Translations under genes and position numbers: made by a program
IMG/VR virus record: IMGVR_UViG_3300009605_000076
Coordinates: 1-30,991 of that record
Strand: one strand, 5' to 3'
Source: a virus
Length of the DNA stretch: 30,991 nucleotides
Shown: positions 21,525-29,324 of the stretch, piece after piece
Numbering within the stretch: position 1 is the stretch's first letter
Layout: each line of letters starts with the position of its first letter
The notes under the pieces: generated by a model
Seen by the model: the letters and a program-made list of their open reading frames with translations, nothing else
Databases searched by the model: none
What the model was told of the DNA's origin: nothing

Positions 21525-22997
21525 GTGAAACCAGGTGATGTGGTTGGGCTGCACCCAACTGAGATTGAACGTATTGTACTAGGAAGTTTATTATTATCTT
21601 CCGGCAGATATCTAGATGAAGTTGGTGATGTTCTAAGAGAGTATCACTTCTATTCTAGTCAACATAAAGAGATATATAAGTGGATATATACTCAGTATTC
21701 TAATAATGAACCAGCAGATTGTGCTATATTAGTTAACTCTTTTGGTTCAGATGGTCATAATAAGTATGGTGATATAGCATATATATCTAGACTAGGTGAT
21801 AATGCTGTAGATAAATACTCTTTAAGTTCATATGTAGATAAGTTAGTTAACTCATATAAACTAAGAACTCTTCAAGATACTATAAAGAACATAGGCTCTA
21901 AGTTAACTAAACTAGAAGATACTCCTAGTGAGATTCTTAAACTAGCTGAGTCTAGCATACTAGACATAACTTCCTCTGATGGTTCAACTTCTACCATCAT
22001 CTCTCTTGCAGATGCTTGCAAGGAGAGGAAGACTAGGTGGGGAAAGATCCTAGCTGGAGATGACACTGAGTACGTTCCAACTGGGTTTGGAAGCATTGAT
22101 AGGCACTACCATGGCTGGCCAAGGGGCTACATGACTGTGATTGGTGGGAGGCCAGAGGTAGGCAAGACAATGTTCCTTGTATCTGGCGTTCTTAGGGCAG
22201 CAGAGACAAGCATCCCACAAGGAATCCTGTCTATTGAAATGCCAAGGTCAAGGCTTGTTGATCGCATGGCTACTATCAAGGCTGGCATGTCAGTAAACCA
22301 GCTTCATGGTGGTGATGAAGAGTCAATGGATGTGCTGTCAGAAGCAACCGACAGCCTAAGCTCACTGCCTATTTATATTGATGATAGTTCTGTAGATGCC
22401 CTTGCTGTTGAAAGCTCAATCAGAAGGATGGTTAGGCAGCATGGCTGCAAGGTTGTGTGGGTAGACTACCTTCAGCTAATCAAGGCACCAAAGAAGCACC
22501 GTGGTGGCAACAGAACCTGGGAAGTAGATGACATCAGTGAGATGCTTCGTATGGTTGCAAAGAAAGAAAACATTGCAGTCATAAGCCTCATTCAGTTGAA
22601 CAGATCTGTAGAGGACTCGGTTGTGAACCGGCGCTCTGGCGTCCCAATGCAGCACCACTTCCGTGGTAGCGACAAGCCACTGCATGATGCTGCCCTAGCC
22701 TTTGGTCTCTATAGACCCTTCATGTACAAGGCTCCAAAGAAGCCAACCTCAAAGAAGAAGTATACAAATGAAGAGCTATCGGACATGCATCAACCGTTTG
22801 AGTTGGTCTCTCTAAAGAGCAGGGACCACTCAAAGAAAGACGTTGTGTTTTGGTCTAGACTTAAGGTGCAAAGAATTCATGATGATCATGACGAGGGCTT
22901 CTCTCCTCCTGACTGGGGCTTTAATGACCCACGCCACGATGGGACTATGTCTAAATCATCTAGTGATAATGGAGTACAGGAGGCGTACAACCTGTAG
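21525..22997 (+). CDS. dnaB: Replicative DNA helicase, DnaB type
   Basis: 490 residues, GTG start with AGGAGA six bases before. Residues ~10-115 match the DnaB N-terminal helical domain. A linker leads to the RecA-like domain, with Walker A GGRPEVGKT at 207-215 and VVWVDYLQL (D314) at 310-318. The C-terminal part is Lys-rich with helicase sequences typical of the family. DnaB hexamers unwind DNA ahead of the fork. The first ~440 bases are far more AT-rich than the rest, changing near residue 147, at the domain boundary. First gene of the rightward early operon. Confidence 0.9.
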   Translation: MKPGDVVGLHPTEIERIVLGSLLLSSGRYLDEVGDVLREYHFYSSQHKEIYKWIYTQYSNNEPADCAILVNSFGSDGHNKYGDIAYISRLGDNAVDKYSLSSYVDKLVNSYKLRTLQDTIKNIGSKLTKLEDTPSEILKLAESSILDITSSDGSTSTIISLADACKERKTRWGKILAGDDTEYVPTGFGSIDRHYHGWPRGYMTVIGGRPEVGKTMFLVSGVLRAAETSIPQGILSIEMPRSRLVDRMATIKAGMSVNQLHGGDEESMDVLSEATDSLSSLPIYIDDSSVDALAVESSIRRMVRQHGCKVVWVDYLQLIKAPKKHRGGNRTWEVDDISEMLRMVAKKENIAVISLIQLNRSVEDSVVNRRSGVPMQHHFRGSDKPLHDAALAFGLYRPFMYKAPKKPTSKKKYTNEELSDMHQPFELVSLKSRDHSKKDVVFWSRLKVQRIHDDHDEGFSPPDWGFNDPRHDGTMSKSSSDNGVQEAYNL

Positions 22998-23034
22998 CGC
23001 CTCGGTTTGTTGGTCAGTCGTCGGCTCGATTCTT

Positions 23035-23094
23035 GAGGTTCAACCTCGGGTTTCTCGTCTTGGCTTGACACGAAAGTTAACCTCGTGATAGGGT
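23035..23094 (+). promoter_or_regulatory. Promoter with inverted-repeat sites for HTH gene
   Basis: TTGACA at 23065-23070 with a weak -10 about 17-18 bases on (TAGGGT, 23089-23094). GAGGTTCAACCTC (23035-23047) is a near-perfect inverted repeat, and AACCTCG recurs at 23079-23085 between -35 and -10. These look like binding sites of the downstream HTH protein. The start of transcription would almost coincide with the GTG. Confidence 0.45.
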
Positions 23095-23101
23095 TCGTCC
23101 A

Positions 23102-23389
23102 GTGGCGACAGGAAAGTTCAAGCGGCTACAGCCTGAGTTGCCACCCAAAGAATGGTGGTTTCGTCTACGGTTAATGGCAGAAGCAAGGGGCATAACCCTT
23201 GTGGAGTTATCCAATGAAGTAGGAGTTCATCTACAAACATTAAAAGCATATAAGAAAGCAAAGAGAATACCATCCGCAAGCTTAAACCTAAGGTTAATGA
23301 TGGCTTTAGGTATAACCTGGTCGCTATTCACAGCAGATAGGCCTGCATTTATAGCGGTCATAAAGAGAATGAAACTAGAAAGGATATAA
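23102..23389 (+). CDS. HTH regulator
   Basis: 95 residues, GTG start. Residues ~19-70 form an XRE-like helix-turn-helix: FRLRLMAEARGITLVELSNEV, then VHLQTLKAYKKAKRIPS. A later ATG would cut into helix 1, so the GTG is preferred. It lies between the helicase and the annealing protein, next to inverted repeats with a TTGACA box. That fits an autoregulator of the recombination genes. The message may be nearly leaderless. Confidence 0.7.
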   Translation: MATGKFKRLQPELPPKEWWFRLRLMAEARGITLVELSNEVGVHLQTLKAYKKAKRIPSASLNLRLMMALGITWSLFTADRPAFIAVIKRMKLERI

Positions 23390-23390
23390 A

Positions 23391-24389
23391 ATGAAGATCA
23401 CAGATAAGAACTGGAAGAAGACTCACGAGGATCTTACCCGACCCTTTGGGGATGCTGACGTTTACTGGCGTGTAGAGCGCGCCTTCGGTAGGAAGGCAAT
23501 GGTCCTATGCTACCTCGACGCCAGAGCCCTTCAGAACCGCTTAGACGACGTTCTTGGGGCAGAGTCTTGGACCTGCACATACAGGGAAACAAGTAGTGGT
23601 AAGAACATCTGCACTCTGTCCATCAAGATCAATGGTGAATGGATTCCAAAGGAAGATGGTGCTGGCGACACTCAGTTTGAAGCTGCCAAGGGTGGTATCT
23701 CTGGTGCGCTCAAGCGTGCTGGTGTTGCTTGGGGCATTGGCCGCCACCTCTATGATCTTGGAAACACATGGGTAGATCTCCAAGAGGAGAAGCTACGGGT
23801 AGAAGACAGGTACAAGATTACCCATAAGGACAAGGAAACCAGGAAGTACCTGTTTGCTAAGGCCCCGAGCGTTGAGTTTCTTCAATCACACTTGTTCCCA
23901 GATGGGCCAAAGTACGCAAGGATTGGTCCCAAGGTTGTGGATAAAGAAGAAGAAAAGAAAGAAGAACCTAAGAAGGAAGCACCAAAGAAGAAGTCCACAC
24001 CCAAGAAGAAGGCGGCACCAAGGCAGCCCGGGGGCCACCCAGCCGGTCACGCGGCTGTTGCTGATGAAATATCAAAGTTCATTAGCAGGGACGACCCACC
24101 GAAGAAGAGGGCACAGCAAAGGATCAAGCTTGTATTCCAGAAGGGAAACATCCCAAGGGAAAACCTACACAAGACGATGCGTGCAGCAATGGCGAAGTGG
24201 GAAGACGGCAAGCCAACAGGGTTTGGTTTTCAAAGCCCACTAGAAGCAGAAGAAGATCTGTTTGTTCAAGCATCCATCAACATCCTGAACTGGTTTGGAT
24301 TTGGTGAGCTTGAGCAGCGAGTAGACCAATACATCGAGTGGCACTACCAGAACAATGGCGACTACGACGAAAACATGGCCCCATTCTAA
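23391..24389 (+). CDS. Rad52/Rad22-like single-strand annealing protein
   Basis: 332 residues, with AGGA before the ATG. Residues ~40-125 show the phage Rad52 signature: YLDARALQNRLDDVLGAESW and FEAAKGGISGALKRAGVAWG. These bind and anneal ssDNA. A Lys/Pro-rich linker (about 190-215) and a helical end follow. The last residues (DYDENMAPF) are acidic then Pro-Phe, like the SSB tail. The Cas4-type nuclease, SSB and resolvase in the same operon make a recombination set: ends are resected, annealed and resolved. Confidence 0.85.
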   Translation: MKITDKNWKKTHEDLTRPFGDADVYWRVERAFGRKAMVLCYLDARALQNRLDDVLGAESWTCTYRETSSGKNICTLSIKINGEWIPKEDGAGDTQFEAAKGGISGALKRAGVAWGIGRHLYDLGNTWVDLQEEKLRVEDRYKITHKDKETRKYLFAKAPSVEFLQSHLFPDGPKYARIGPKVVDKEEEKKEEPKKEAPKKKSTPKKKAAPRQPGGHPAGHAAVADEISKFISRDDPPKKRAQQRIKLVFQKGNIPRENLHKTMRAAMAKWEDGKPTGFGFQSPLEAEEDLFVQASINILNWFGFGELEQRVDQYIEWHYQNNGDYDENMAPF

Positions 24390-24400
24390 GGAGAATAGAA

Positions 24401-24676
24401 ATGATTTATCGCGTATCGTTTTATAGAGAACATGTAGATGACATCGATCCCGACGATGATGACTTCAATATCGGCGAAGGTGGCAACCGAGGCTACCAAT
24501 ACTTTGGAAGCAAGGCTGATGCGGTCACGTTCGCAAAGGAGATCTGGTTCGACGGGGATGGGTACACCTATAGCTGGAAAGACTTGATCAATGAGTACCC
24601 ACAGAAGACACCAAAGAACAAAAACGAATTGCTCAATCTCTTAAACCATTGGGCTTCCCACCCAGACAATGGGTGA
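24401..24676 (+). CDS. Small acidic hypothetical protein
   Basis: 91 residues. The ATG follows the Rad52-like stop after AAGGAGA, a strong ribosome site. An earlier in-frame start would lie inside the previous gene. It starts MIYRVSFYREHVDD, has an Asp run near 15-20, and a Tyr/Lys/Asn-rich C-terminus. No domain recognised. Its place in the recombination operon suggests an accessory role. Confidence 0.6.
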   Translation: MIYRVSFYREHVDDIDPDDDDFNIGEGGNRGYQYFGSKADAVTFAKEIWFDGDGYTYSWKDLINEYPQKTPKNKNELLNLLNHWASHPDNG

Positions 24677-24702
24677 TCTAGATAAAACAAAGGAGATATA
24701 AA

Positions 24703-25236
24703 ATGAAGCTAGCAAAAGGACAGAAGGTGAGGTGGGTTGGCCCCCCGTGCCCAGTCCGAGGTGAACGAGGTATCGGGGTTGTGACCTATGAAACCTGGGA
24801 GAATGGCTGCTATGTCAAGTGGCCAGATGGATTTGAGGAGCCGTGCCACCATTTCAACTTGGAGGCACACAACGAAGAAGACACAAAAGGAAAGACACTA
24901 GTAGAAGTATTTGAAGAAGAAGAGAGAAGCCTAAGCCCCCCAATGAAGGGGGCATTGGTCTATATGTTTACACTTGAGGCAGAGTGTAAAGACACCGGAA
25001 TGTGCCCCAATATAGCGAAGTCACAGTCTACCTCTATCCGTCTGGGGGGCCCAAGTGGGCTTCGATTGCATGTCCTAGATATTCGGCCACGGTTCAGGCG
25101 GTATGCGTCAAGCACCCTGCGTGCCCTTGTTCGTCGTAGACTAATAGAAGAAACCATATGCAAGCTGGACTATGAGACAAAAGAGTACAGGCTTACTGAT
25201 GCTGGTAGGTCTGTGGCCGAGGGGCTTAAGCGATGA
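24703..25236 (+). CDS. Hypothetical protein, SH3-like start and winged-helix-like end
   Basis: 177 residues, GGAG before the ATG. The first ~55 residues read GQKVRWVGPPCP...VVTYETWENGCYVKWPDG, a small beta-barrel pattern. After an acidic linker the last ~75 residues (STLRALVRRRLIEE, then EYRLTDAGRSVAEGL) look like a winged helix ending in the typical wing. A two-domain nucleic-acid-binding protein is plausible. Its stop overlaps the next ATG. Confidence 0.55.
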   Translation: MKLAKGQKVRWVGPPCPVRGERGIGVVTYETWENGCYVKWPDGFEEPCHHFNLEAHNEEDTKGKTLVEVFEEEERSLSPPMKGALVYMFTLEAECKDTGMCPNIAKSQSTSIRLGGPSGLRLHVLDIRPRFRRYASSTLRALVRRRLIEETICKLDYETKEYRLTDAGRSVAEGLKR

Positions 25237-25592
25237 CTGCAAGGAAAAACAACTCAACCCGCTTCACCCCAAGACAGCGAGAAGTCCTGCAAGACTATCT
25301 GGAGATCTATAGCTACAACAGCACGGCACCGAGCATCGTGACGAGGCTCGATGCGCTTGGAGCATCCGACATTGCGGGGAAGCTGTGGTACCGGAGGTTT
25401 GAGATCTGGTGCGAGGCCATGAACAGAAGTGGGGCGCTCGCCAGCGAAGCCGCGCAAGACGCGAGGTCCAGCCGGCACGCCCATATGATGGCAAGCCTCT
25501 ACGTCAAGCTCTTCAACCATGCCGTCGAAGGCGGCTGTGCAGTTCGCGAAGCACCGGCTGATGCAGCGTGCGAATCCAACTGGAGGTTCTAA
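25233..25592 (+). CDS. Hypothetical GC-rich protein
   Basis: 119 residues; the ATG overlaps the previous stop as ATGA. It is Ala/Arg/Ser-rich, with a basic start. The second half uses GC-rich codons (GCG, CGC, GCC) unlike its neighbours, which suggests recent transfer. The first 13 bases are identical to those of the next gene, so both start MTAR. No function recognised. Confidence 0.55.
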   Translation: MTARKNNSTRFTPRQREVLQDYLEIYSYNSTAPSIVTRLDALGASDIAGKLWYRRFEIWCEAMNRSGALASEAAQDARSSRHAHMMASLYVKLFNHAVEGGCAVREAPADAACESNWRF

Positions 25593-26228
25593 ATGACTGC
25601 AAGGAGAAAGAAGAGCACAATAGGAAAGCGCTACCCAATCCTATTCAGCGAGCACATGGTTAACTCTACGTTTGATGGAACAAGGACACAGATTAGAAAG
25701 AACGTTGTTTTCAACAAGGGATTTGAGAAGCCACTGCCGTTTATGTGGGACGACAAAGACTGGTGGATGGGAGACATTACCCTTCAAAGAAAGCCTGGTG
25801 ACGCTGCTTGGTGGTGGGTGTCCGATAGAACAGTAAGTAAATATGTGGCAGCAAACCCACAATATGGTGGTCCTGGGTCTTTGTTGTATGCAAAGGAGCA
25901 GTGGTCTGATGTTGGACCACGAAACAATGAGCACATCATCCACCGCTTTGGGCCAAGCAATGGAATAGAAGACGATCTAAAAGTAGACTGGAAGCTTTCA
26001 ATCTCTATGAAAAAAAGAGATGCCAGGCTGTGGCTTAGGATCAGATCCATTAGGGCTGAGACGCTACATGCTATAACTAACGAAGACATGAAGCTATCTG
26101 GCTTCAATAATCTAGAAGAGTTTAAGCAGCACTGGCGCAGCGCCTACTTTCGTTCGAGCTTGTGGGAAGATAACCCATGGGTGTGGGTGATTGACTTCAC
26201 AGTAGACAACAGGATGACAAGAAGATGA
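25593..26228 (+). CDS. ASCH/PUA-like phage protein
   Basis: 211 residues, GGAGG before the ATG. It shows the features of a widespread phage family. Near 15 it has YPILFSEHMVNSTFDGTRTQ (related proteins read 'PILFS..MV.A...G.KTQTRR'). Near 95, GSLLYAKEQW corresponds to 'LWVRETW'. RIRSIRAETLHAITNEDM (about 150) and NPWVWVIDF close it. This is an ASCH-type, PUA-like fold thought to bind RNA; the role in phages is unknown. Confidence 0.65.
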   Translation: MTARRKKSTIGKRYPILFSEHMVNSTFDGTRTQIRKNVVFNKGFEKPLPFMWDDKDWWMGDITLQRKPGDAAWWWVSDRTVSKYVAANPQYGGPGSLLYAKEQWSDVGPRNNEHIIHRFGPSNGIEDDLKVDWKLSISMKKRDARLWLRIRSIRAETLHAITNEDMKLSGFNNLEEFKQHWRSAYFRSSLWEDNPWVWVIDFTVDNRMTRR

Positions 26229-26587
26229 GCTTCAAACATGTATATCCAAACATTACACAAGTCATTGGATACTTAAGAGACGCAAAGAAGATTGGAGAAG
26301 CGAAAGGAGGTGGACCAAAAGTAAGAGCAATATTGTACAACCCAAGCGTAAAGCATGAGACATTTGACCTGCTTGTACCTGTCATTGCATTTGGAAGATG
26401 CGGAGAAAGCGTACTTGAATGCCACGAAGCCGAGTGCCTTACGTCAGTTATTGGAAGGATCTGTATGGCAAAGAACCCACGGGGCTCCAGAGTGGAGATT
26501 CTCTGTGATCACGTAGCAAACCTAGATGAAGAAATAGACGAAGGATATAAAGAAAATGAAAACGCGAATGATGAGACAAGGTATTAA
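26225..26587 (+). CDS. OB-fold/SSB-like protein
   Basis: 120 residues, ATG overlapping the previous stop (ATGA). Residues ~50-95 (VPVIAFGRCGESV, CLTSVIGRI, SRVEILCDHVANL) track the second half of an SSB OB fold and line up with the true SSB of this phage (IDVFGKLRES, LILVEGKL, VWVTSVVANVV). The tail is acidic. A second ssDNA-binding or DNA-modifying accessory is possible. The match is weak, so treat the fold as a hypothesis. Confidence 0.5.
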   Translation: MSFKHVYPNITQVIGYLRDAKKIGEAKGGGPKVRAILYNPSVKHETFDLLVPVIAFGRCGESVLECHEAECLTSVIGRICMAKNPRGSRVEILCDHVANLDEEIDEGYKENENANDETRY

Positions 26588-27542
26588 GTTTGATAGAGTT
26601 GGTGCAGATTGGCTGCCAGATATATCCCAACTGATACGAAAGAGATTAGATAATCCCAAAAGACTTAAGGAAGAGCACAACACAAGGGCTATTGGTGAGA
26701 CAATCATTAGGCAGCTTTGTGATAATCAGGGCAGTGGGTTGCGCTTATCCTCCTGTGGTTCTTGTATTAGGCAACAAGCCTTTGCACATTACAACTGGGT
26801 AAAGGATGGTCACACCATAGATGGTGCAGCAAGGCTAACGTTTGCTGTTGGTGATGCGCTTGAGGCAATGATCGTTGCTTGCCTTAAAGAGGCGTGTGTT
26901 GATGTAGATATCAATACATCCTACATGGGAGACGATCAGCTTGAGGTATCTATTGAGGTTCCGTTTGGGGAGTCCGGTAAGCAGGTAGCCAACATTGTTG
27001 GGCACCCAGATGGAATGATGAATGTTCCAATCTTTAATGATCTTCTTGGTGAGCAAAGCTTGGACAAGGAGTGGGTAGTCTTAGAGATAAAGTCTATGTC
27101 TGACTACGCCTTCAAGAGGTTTAGGGCAGATGGATTAAGTAAGACAGACTCTTACTACTACCAGATTCAAGCTTACATGCTTGCTACTGGAACAAGCAGA
27201 ACCTACATCCTGGCGTTCGGAAAGGCTTCCGCCGCTAAGGATGCGGTAATAACAGAACACCATTGGGAGCCCCTGTTCCCGTTGGTGGGTCAGTGGATCA
27301 AAGAAGACAAGGAGATACAACGAGAGATACAAGAAAACTATAAAACAATACTGACATCAAGATCACCATTTGATCTTAATGTTCCATTTAAACCAAACAA
27401 AAAGGGACGTATAGGCTTCCCTTGTGACTATTGTTCATATCATAAACATTGCTATCCCAAATCTTCAGAGGTAGCAGAAACATCTAAATGGCTACAATCA
27501 AGTACAAAAGTAAAACTGTACGTGGGAGAAAATGATGCTTAA
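26556..27542 (+). CDS. Cas4/RecB-type PD-(D/E)XK nuclease with Fe-S cysteines
   Basis: 328 residues, overlapping the previous gene by 32 bases. The catalytic set is visible: H150-P-D152, then VVLEIKS with E177 and K179, and Q203 in YYYQIQAYM. Cysteines at 67 and 70, and at 290, 293 and 299 (CDYCSYHKHC), fit the 4Fe-4S clasp of Cas4/AddB nucleases. Such phage enzymes are 5'-3' exonucleases that make 3' ends for annealing by the Rad52-like partner. Start codon alternatives lie four or five codons on. Confidence 0.85.
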   Translation: MKTRMMRQGIKFDRVGADWLPDISQLIRKRLDNPKRLKEEHNTRAIGETIIRQLCDNQGSGLRLSSCGSCIRQQAFAHYNWVKDGHTIDGAARLTFAVGDALEAMIVACLKEACVDVDINTSYMGDDQLEVSIEVPFGESGKQVANIVGHPDGMMNVPIFNDLLGEQSLDKEWVVLEIKSMSDYAFKRFRADGLSKTDSYYYQIQAYMLATGTSRTYILAFGKASAAKDAVITEHHWEPLFPLVGQWIKEDKEIQREIQENYKTILTSRSPFDLNVPFKPNKKGRIGFPCDYCSYHKHCYPKSSEVAETSKWLQSSTKVKLYVGENDA

Positions 27543-27939
27543 TCGTGTAACTCTAATCGGAACCGTGGTTCTTGAACCAAAGCAAAACAGTGCTGCAACC
27601 TACTTCACTCTTGCCACATGGAACCACTGGAACGGCAGGAAGTTTACTACCCGAACCAAGATTGATGTGTTTGGTAAGCTCCGTGAGAGTCTTCCAAACA
27701 TGTCGGAAGGAGATCTTATTCTTGTTGAAGGAAAGTTAAACAACAGCAGCTATGAGAAAGGTGGACAGAAGGTTTGGGTCACGTCTGTTGTTGCCAACGT
27801 CGTGTCGCAGGTGTCTTCTTCTGGTCTGGAAAGCGGGCACGAGGTTGATAGCAATGCATTTGAAAACGCAAAGGAACCAAGCAGCTATCCACCAAAGTCA
27901 GACAACAAGAGCAACGATGGTGAAGACTTTCCATGGTAG
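27535..27939 (+). CDS. ssb: Single-stranded DNA-binding protein
   Basis: 134 residues from the second of two adjacent ATGs; GGAG is six bases before it. The OB fold is clear: LNRVTLIGTVV at the start, KIDVFGKLRES, and DLILVEGKL. The tail ends DGEDFPW, an acidic tip with a hydrophobic end, like the bacterial D-D-D-I-P-F tip that recruits partners. It coats ssDNA in replication and recombination. It overlaps the nuclease gene's end. Confidence 0.9.
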   Translation: MLNRVTLIGTVVLEPKQNSAATYFTLATWNHWNGRKFTTRTKIDVFGKLRESLPNMSEGDLILVEGKLNNSSYEKGGQKVWVTSVVANVVSQVSSSGLESGHEVDSNAFENAKEPSSYPPKSDNKSNDGEDFPW

Positions 27940-28127
27940 CTGATTCCACAATGCCAGTGAAGTTCTATCCATTTGACTACAAGTCTTTTGCTATTGAGTC
28001 ATTAAGGATTGAGCACGATTCAATCATGAGGGTGTTTGTTGATCCAATACTTGGCTCAGTTCACTGCATCCTCCTGGTTGATGGAAACAAGGTTCTTATC
28101 TGGCAAAGAAGAGAAAGCGAGGTTTGA
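27933..28127 (+). CDS. Small hypothetical protein between SSB and resolvase
   Basis: 64 residues, or 58 from the ATG at 27951, which starts MPVKFYPFDYKSF. It has beta-strand-like hydrophobic segments (VFVDPILGSVHCILLVDGNKVLIW) and a charged end. It overlaps the SSB stop by 7 bases. No known domain. Confidence 0.5.
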   Translation: MVADSTMPVKFYPFDYKSFAIESLRIEHDSIMRVFVDPILGSVHCILLVDGNKVLIWQRRESEV

Positions 28128-28128
28128 T

Positions 28129-28626
28129 GTGTATATCTTAGGGATTGACCCCGGCATGGATGGAGCCATTGTGGCTCTAGACCATAACGGTCAGTGTATT
28201 GGTAGTGTCCTTACCAAGAAGTCTTTGACTGTAAGTGTAGGTAAGGGTTCAAGGAGGGAGTATGTGCCGTCCTTTATGGCTGACGCGCTGTCTAGCTGGG
28301 GTCCCCTAAGTACCATCAAGCTCGTGGTATTAGAGAAGCAGCAAGCTATGCCCAAGCAGGGTGTAGCTAGCATGTTCAGAACTGGTGTTGGCTATGGCCT
28401 TTGGTTGGGAATACTCGCAGCCAAAGGCCTACCAACCACCATTGTGAGACCAGTAGAGTGGTCTAAGACTGTTCTAAAAGGAGTATCTGGTACAGGTAAG
28501 GACAGAGCCATTGTCGCAGCTAGCGCAAGGGTTCCAGACCTTGACCTCACTCCAGGTAAAAAGAGAGTTCCCCATTCGGGATTAGCAGATGCTGCTTGCC
28601 TTGCTCTCTATGGAATAAATCAATGA
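28129..28626 (+). CDS. RuvC-like Holliday junction resolvase
   Basis: 165 residues from the GTG at 28129 (GAGG six bases before). The longer frame upstream overlaps the previous gene and lacks homology. Motifs: GIDPG with D7 at the start, VVLEKQQ with E69, and HSGLADAACLAL with D154 near the end. These are the acids of the RNase H-fold RuvC active site. It would resolve branched DNA during recombination or packaging. It is the last gene of the early operon. Confidence 0.85.
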   Translation: MYILGIDPGMDGAIVALDHNGQCIGSVLTKKSLTVSVGKGSRREYVPSFMADALSSWGPLSTIKLVVLEKQQAMPKQGVASMFRTGVGYGLWLGILAAKGLPTTIVRPVEWSKTVLKGVSGTGKDRAIVAASARVPDLDLTPGKKRVPHSGLADAACLALYGINQ

Positions 28627-28730
28627 AAGGTGTGCCGGTCCCCAGGCTGCAATGTTCGCGTTTAATTTTGCGCAGCCCTTTTGTCGTAGGGAAGTAAGCC
28701 TTGCGGGGCATAACGGTAGGGACCGACACT
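28624..28730 (+). ncRNA. Structured RNA candidate / early operon end
   Basis: An 11-bp helix, GTGCCGGTCCC (28632-28642) with GGGACCGACAC (28719-28729), with one mismatch, closes the region. Inside, GGCTGC (28645-28650) pairs with GCAGCC (28672-28677), followed by CTTTT, so it may be the operon's terminator. A second small hairpin lies at 28698-28709. TGAAAGG (28624-28630) can pair with CCTTTTG (28677-28683), giving a nested pseudoknot. Strand and role are uncertain. Confidence 0.4.
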
Positions 28731-28759
28731 AATACTTAGCAATGAAAAGAGGATGGGGA

Positions 28760-28936
28760 TTACTCGCTGCCCCCGTCCTCTTCTTCGCTTTCCTCTTCAT
28801 CGCCATCCTCTGGGGTTGGCTCTTCCTGTGGCTCTTCGGCCTCTGTGGTGGCTTCTGCCTCCTCAGTGGTGGTGTCCCCCTTGTCTTCGTCTTCGGGGCA
28901 GCTACAGGCCAACAGAGAGATGAGAATAGTAAACAT
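28760..28936 (-). CDS. Acidic lipoprotein, possible outer spanin
   Basis: 58 residues from the ATG at 28936, set by GGAGG seven bases upstream; the longer frame is leader. It begins MFTILISLLAC-SC, a short hydrophobic signal with a lipobox (LLAC). Everything after is Glu/Asp/Thr-rich. A lipid-anchored periplasmic protein at the end of a lysis cassette fits an o-spanin (Rz1-like) for outer membrane fusion, but no partner is certain. The signal lacks the usual N-terminal Lys/Arg. The opposite strand's hydrophobic frame is its shadow. Confidence 0.6.
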   Translation of the reverse strand: MFTILISLLACSCPEDEDKGDTTTEEAEATTEAEEPQEEPTPEDGDEEESEEEDGGSE

Positions 28937-28982
28937 ATAGTTTTCCTCCAGAGCACCGACTATCACAAACACATGGAGCGGT

Positions 28983-29324
28983 CTAATCCTTAGACTTCTT
29001 GGCTTCTTCTGTGATCTTTTCTATTCTGGCTTCTTGGTAGTGCTCACGCATCTCCTTTAGTCCGATAGATATTCGGCTTAAAGCAGCATCAAGCTTCTCG
29101 TACATAGGGTCAAACTTAGAGTCAAGAGCATTAGTTTTATGTATCAGTGACTCTATGGTATCTACCCGTTCGTTTCTCCAATCAGCAAGAAGCTGGTCGT
29201 GCTTATCTTGCATTGCATCTAGTCTCTTAGTGTTCTGGATGTGAATCCACATAAGAAACCCGGCAAGGATACCAATCCCGCCAAGGTCCAGTAAAGGACC
29301 AAGCAATGTCTCCTCTAGGGACAC
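28983..29324 (-). CDS. Membrane protein with coiled coil, lysis cassette
   Basis: 113 residues, GTG start overlapping the holin stop (TAGTG). Residues ~8-28 (LLGPLLDLGGIGILAGFLMWI) are a membrane segment. The rest is charged, helical and coiled-coil-like (about 50-105). This resembles phage BhlA/XhlA-type or spanin-like proteins. An inner-membrane spanin partner of the lipoprotein is one possibility. Confidence 0.6.
   Translation of the reverse strand: MSLEETLLGPLLDLGGIGILAGFLMWIHIQNTKRLDAMQDKHDQLLADWRNERVDTIESLIHKTNALDSKFDPMYEKLDAALSRISIGLKEMREHYQEARIEKITEEAKKSKD

Noticed and set aside
28036-28128. Longer N-terminus of the RuvC-like protein
   Set aside because: It overlaps the preceding gene, has no homologous residues and no ribosome site; the GTG at 28129 places GIDPG at the usual position.
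28742-28993. Very hydrophobic plus-strand frame resembling a membrane protein
   Set aside because: It is the antisense of the Glu/Asp-rich lipoprotein; acidic codons read backwards give Phe/Leu. The lipoprotein has the ribosome site and lipobox.
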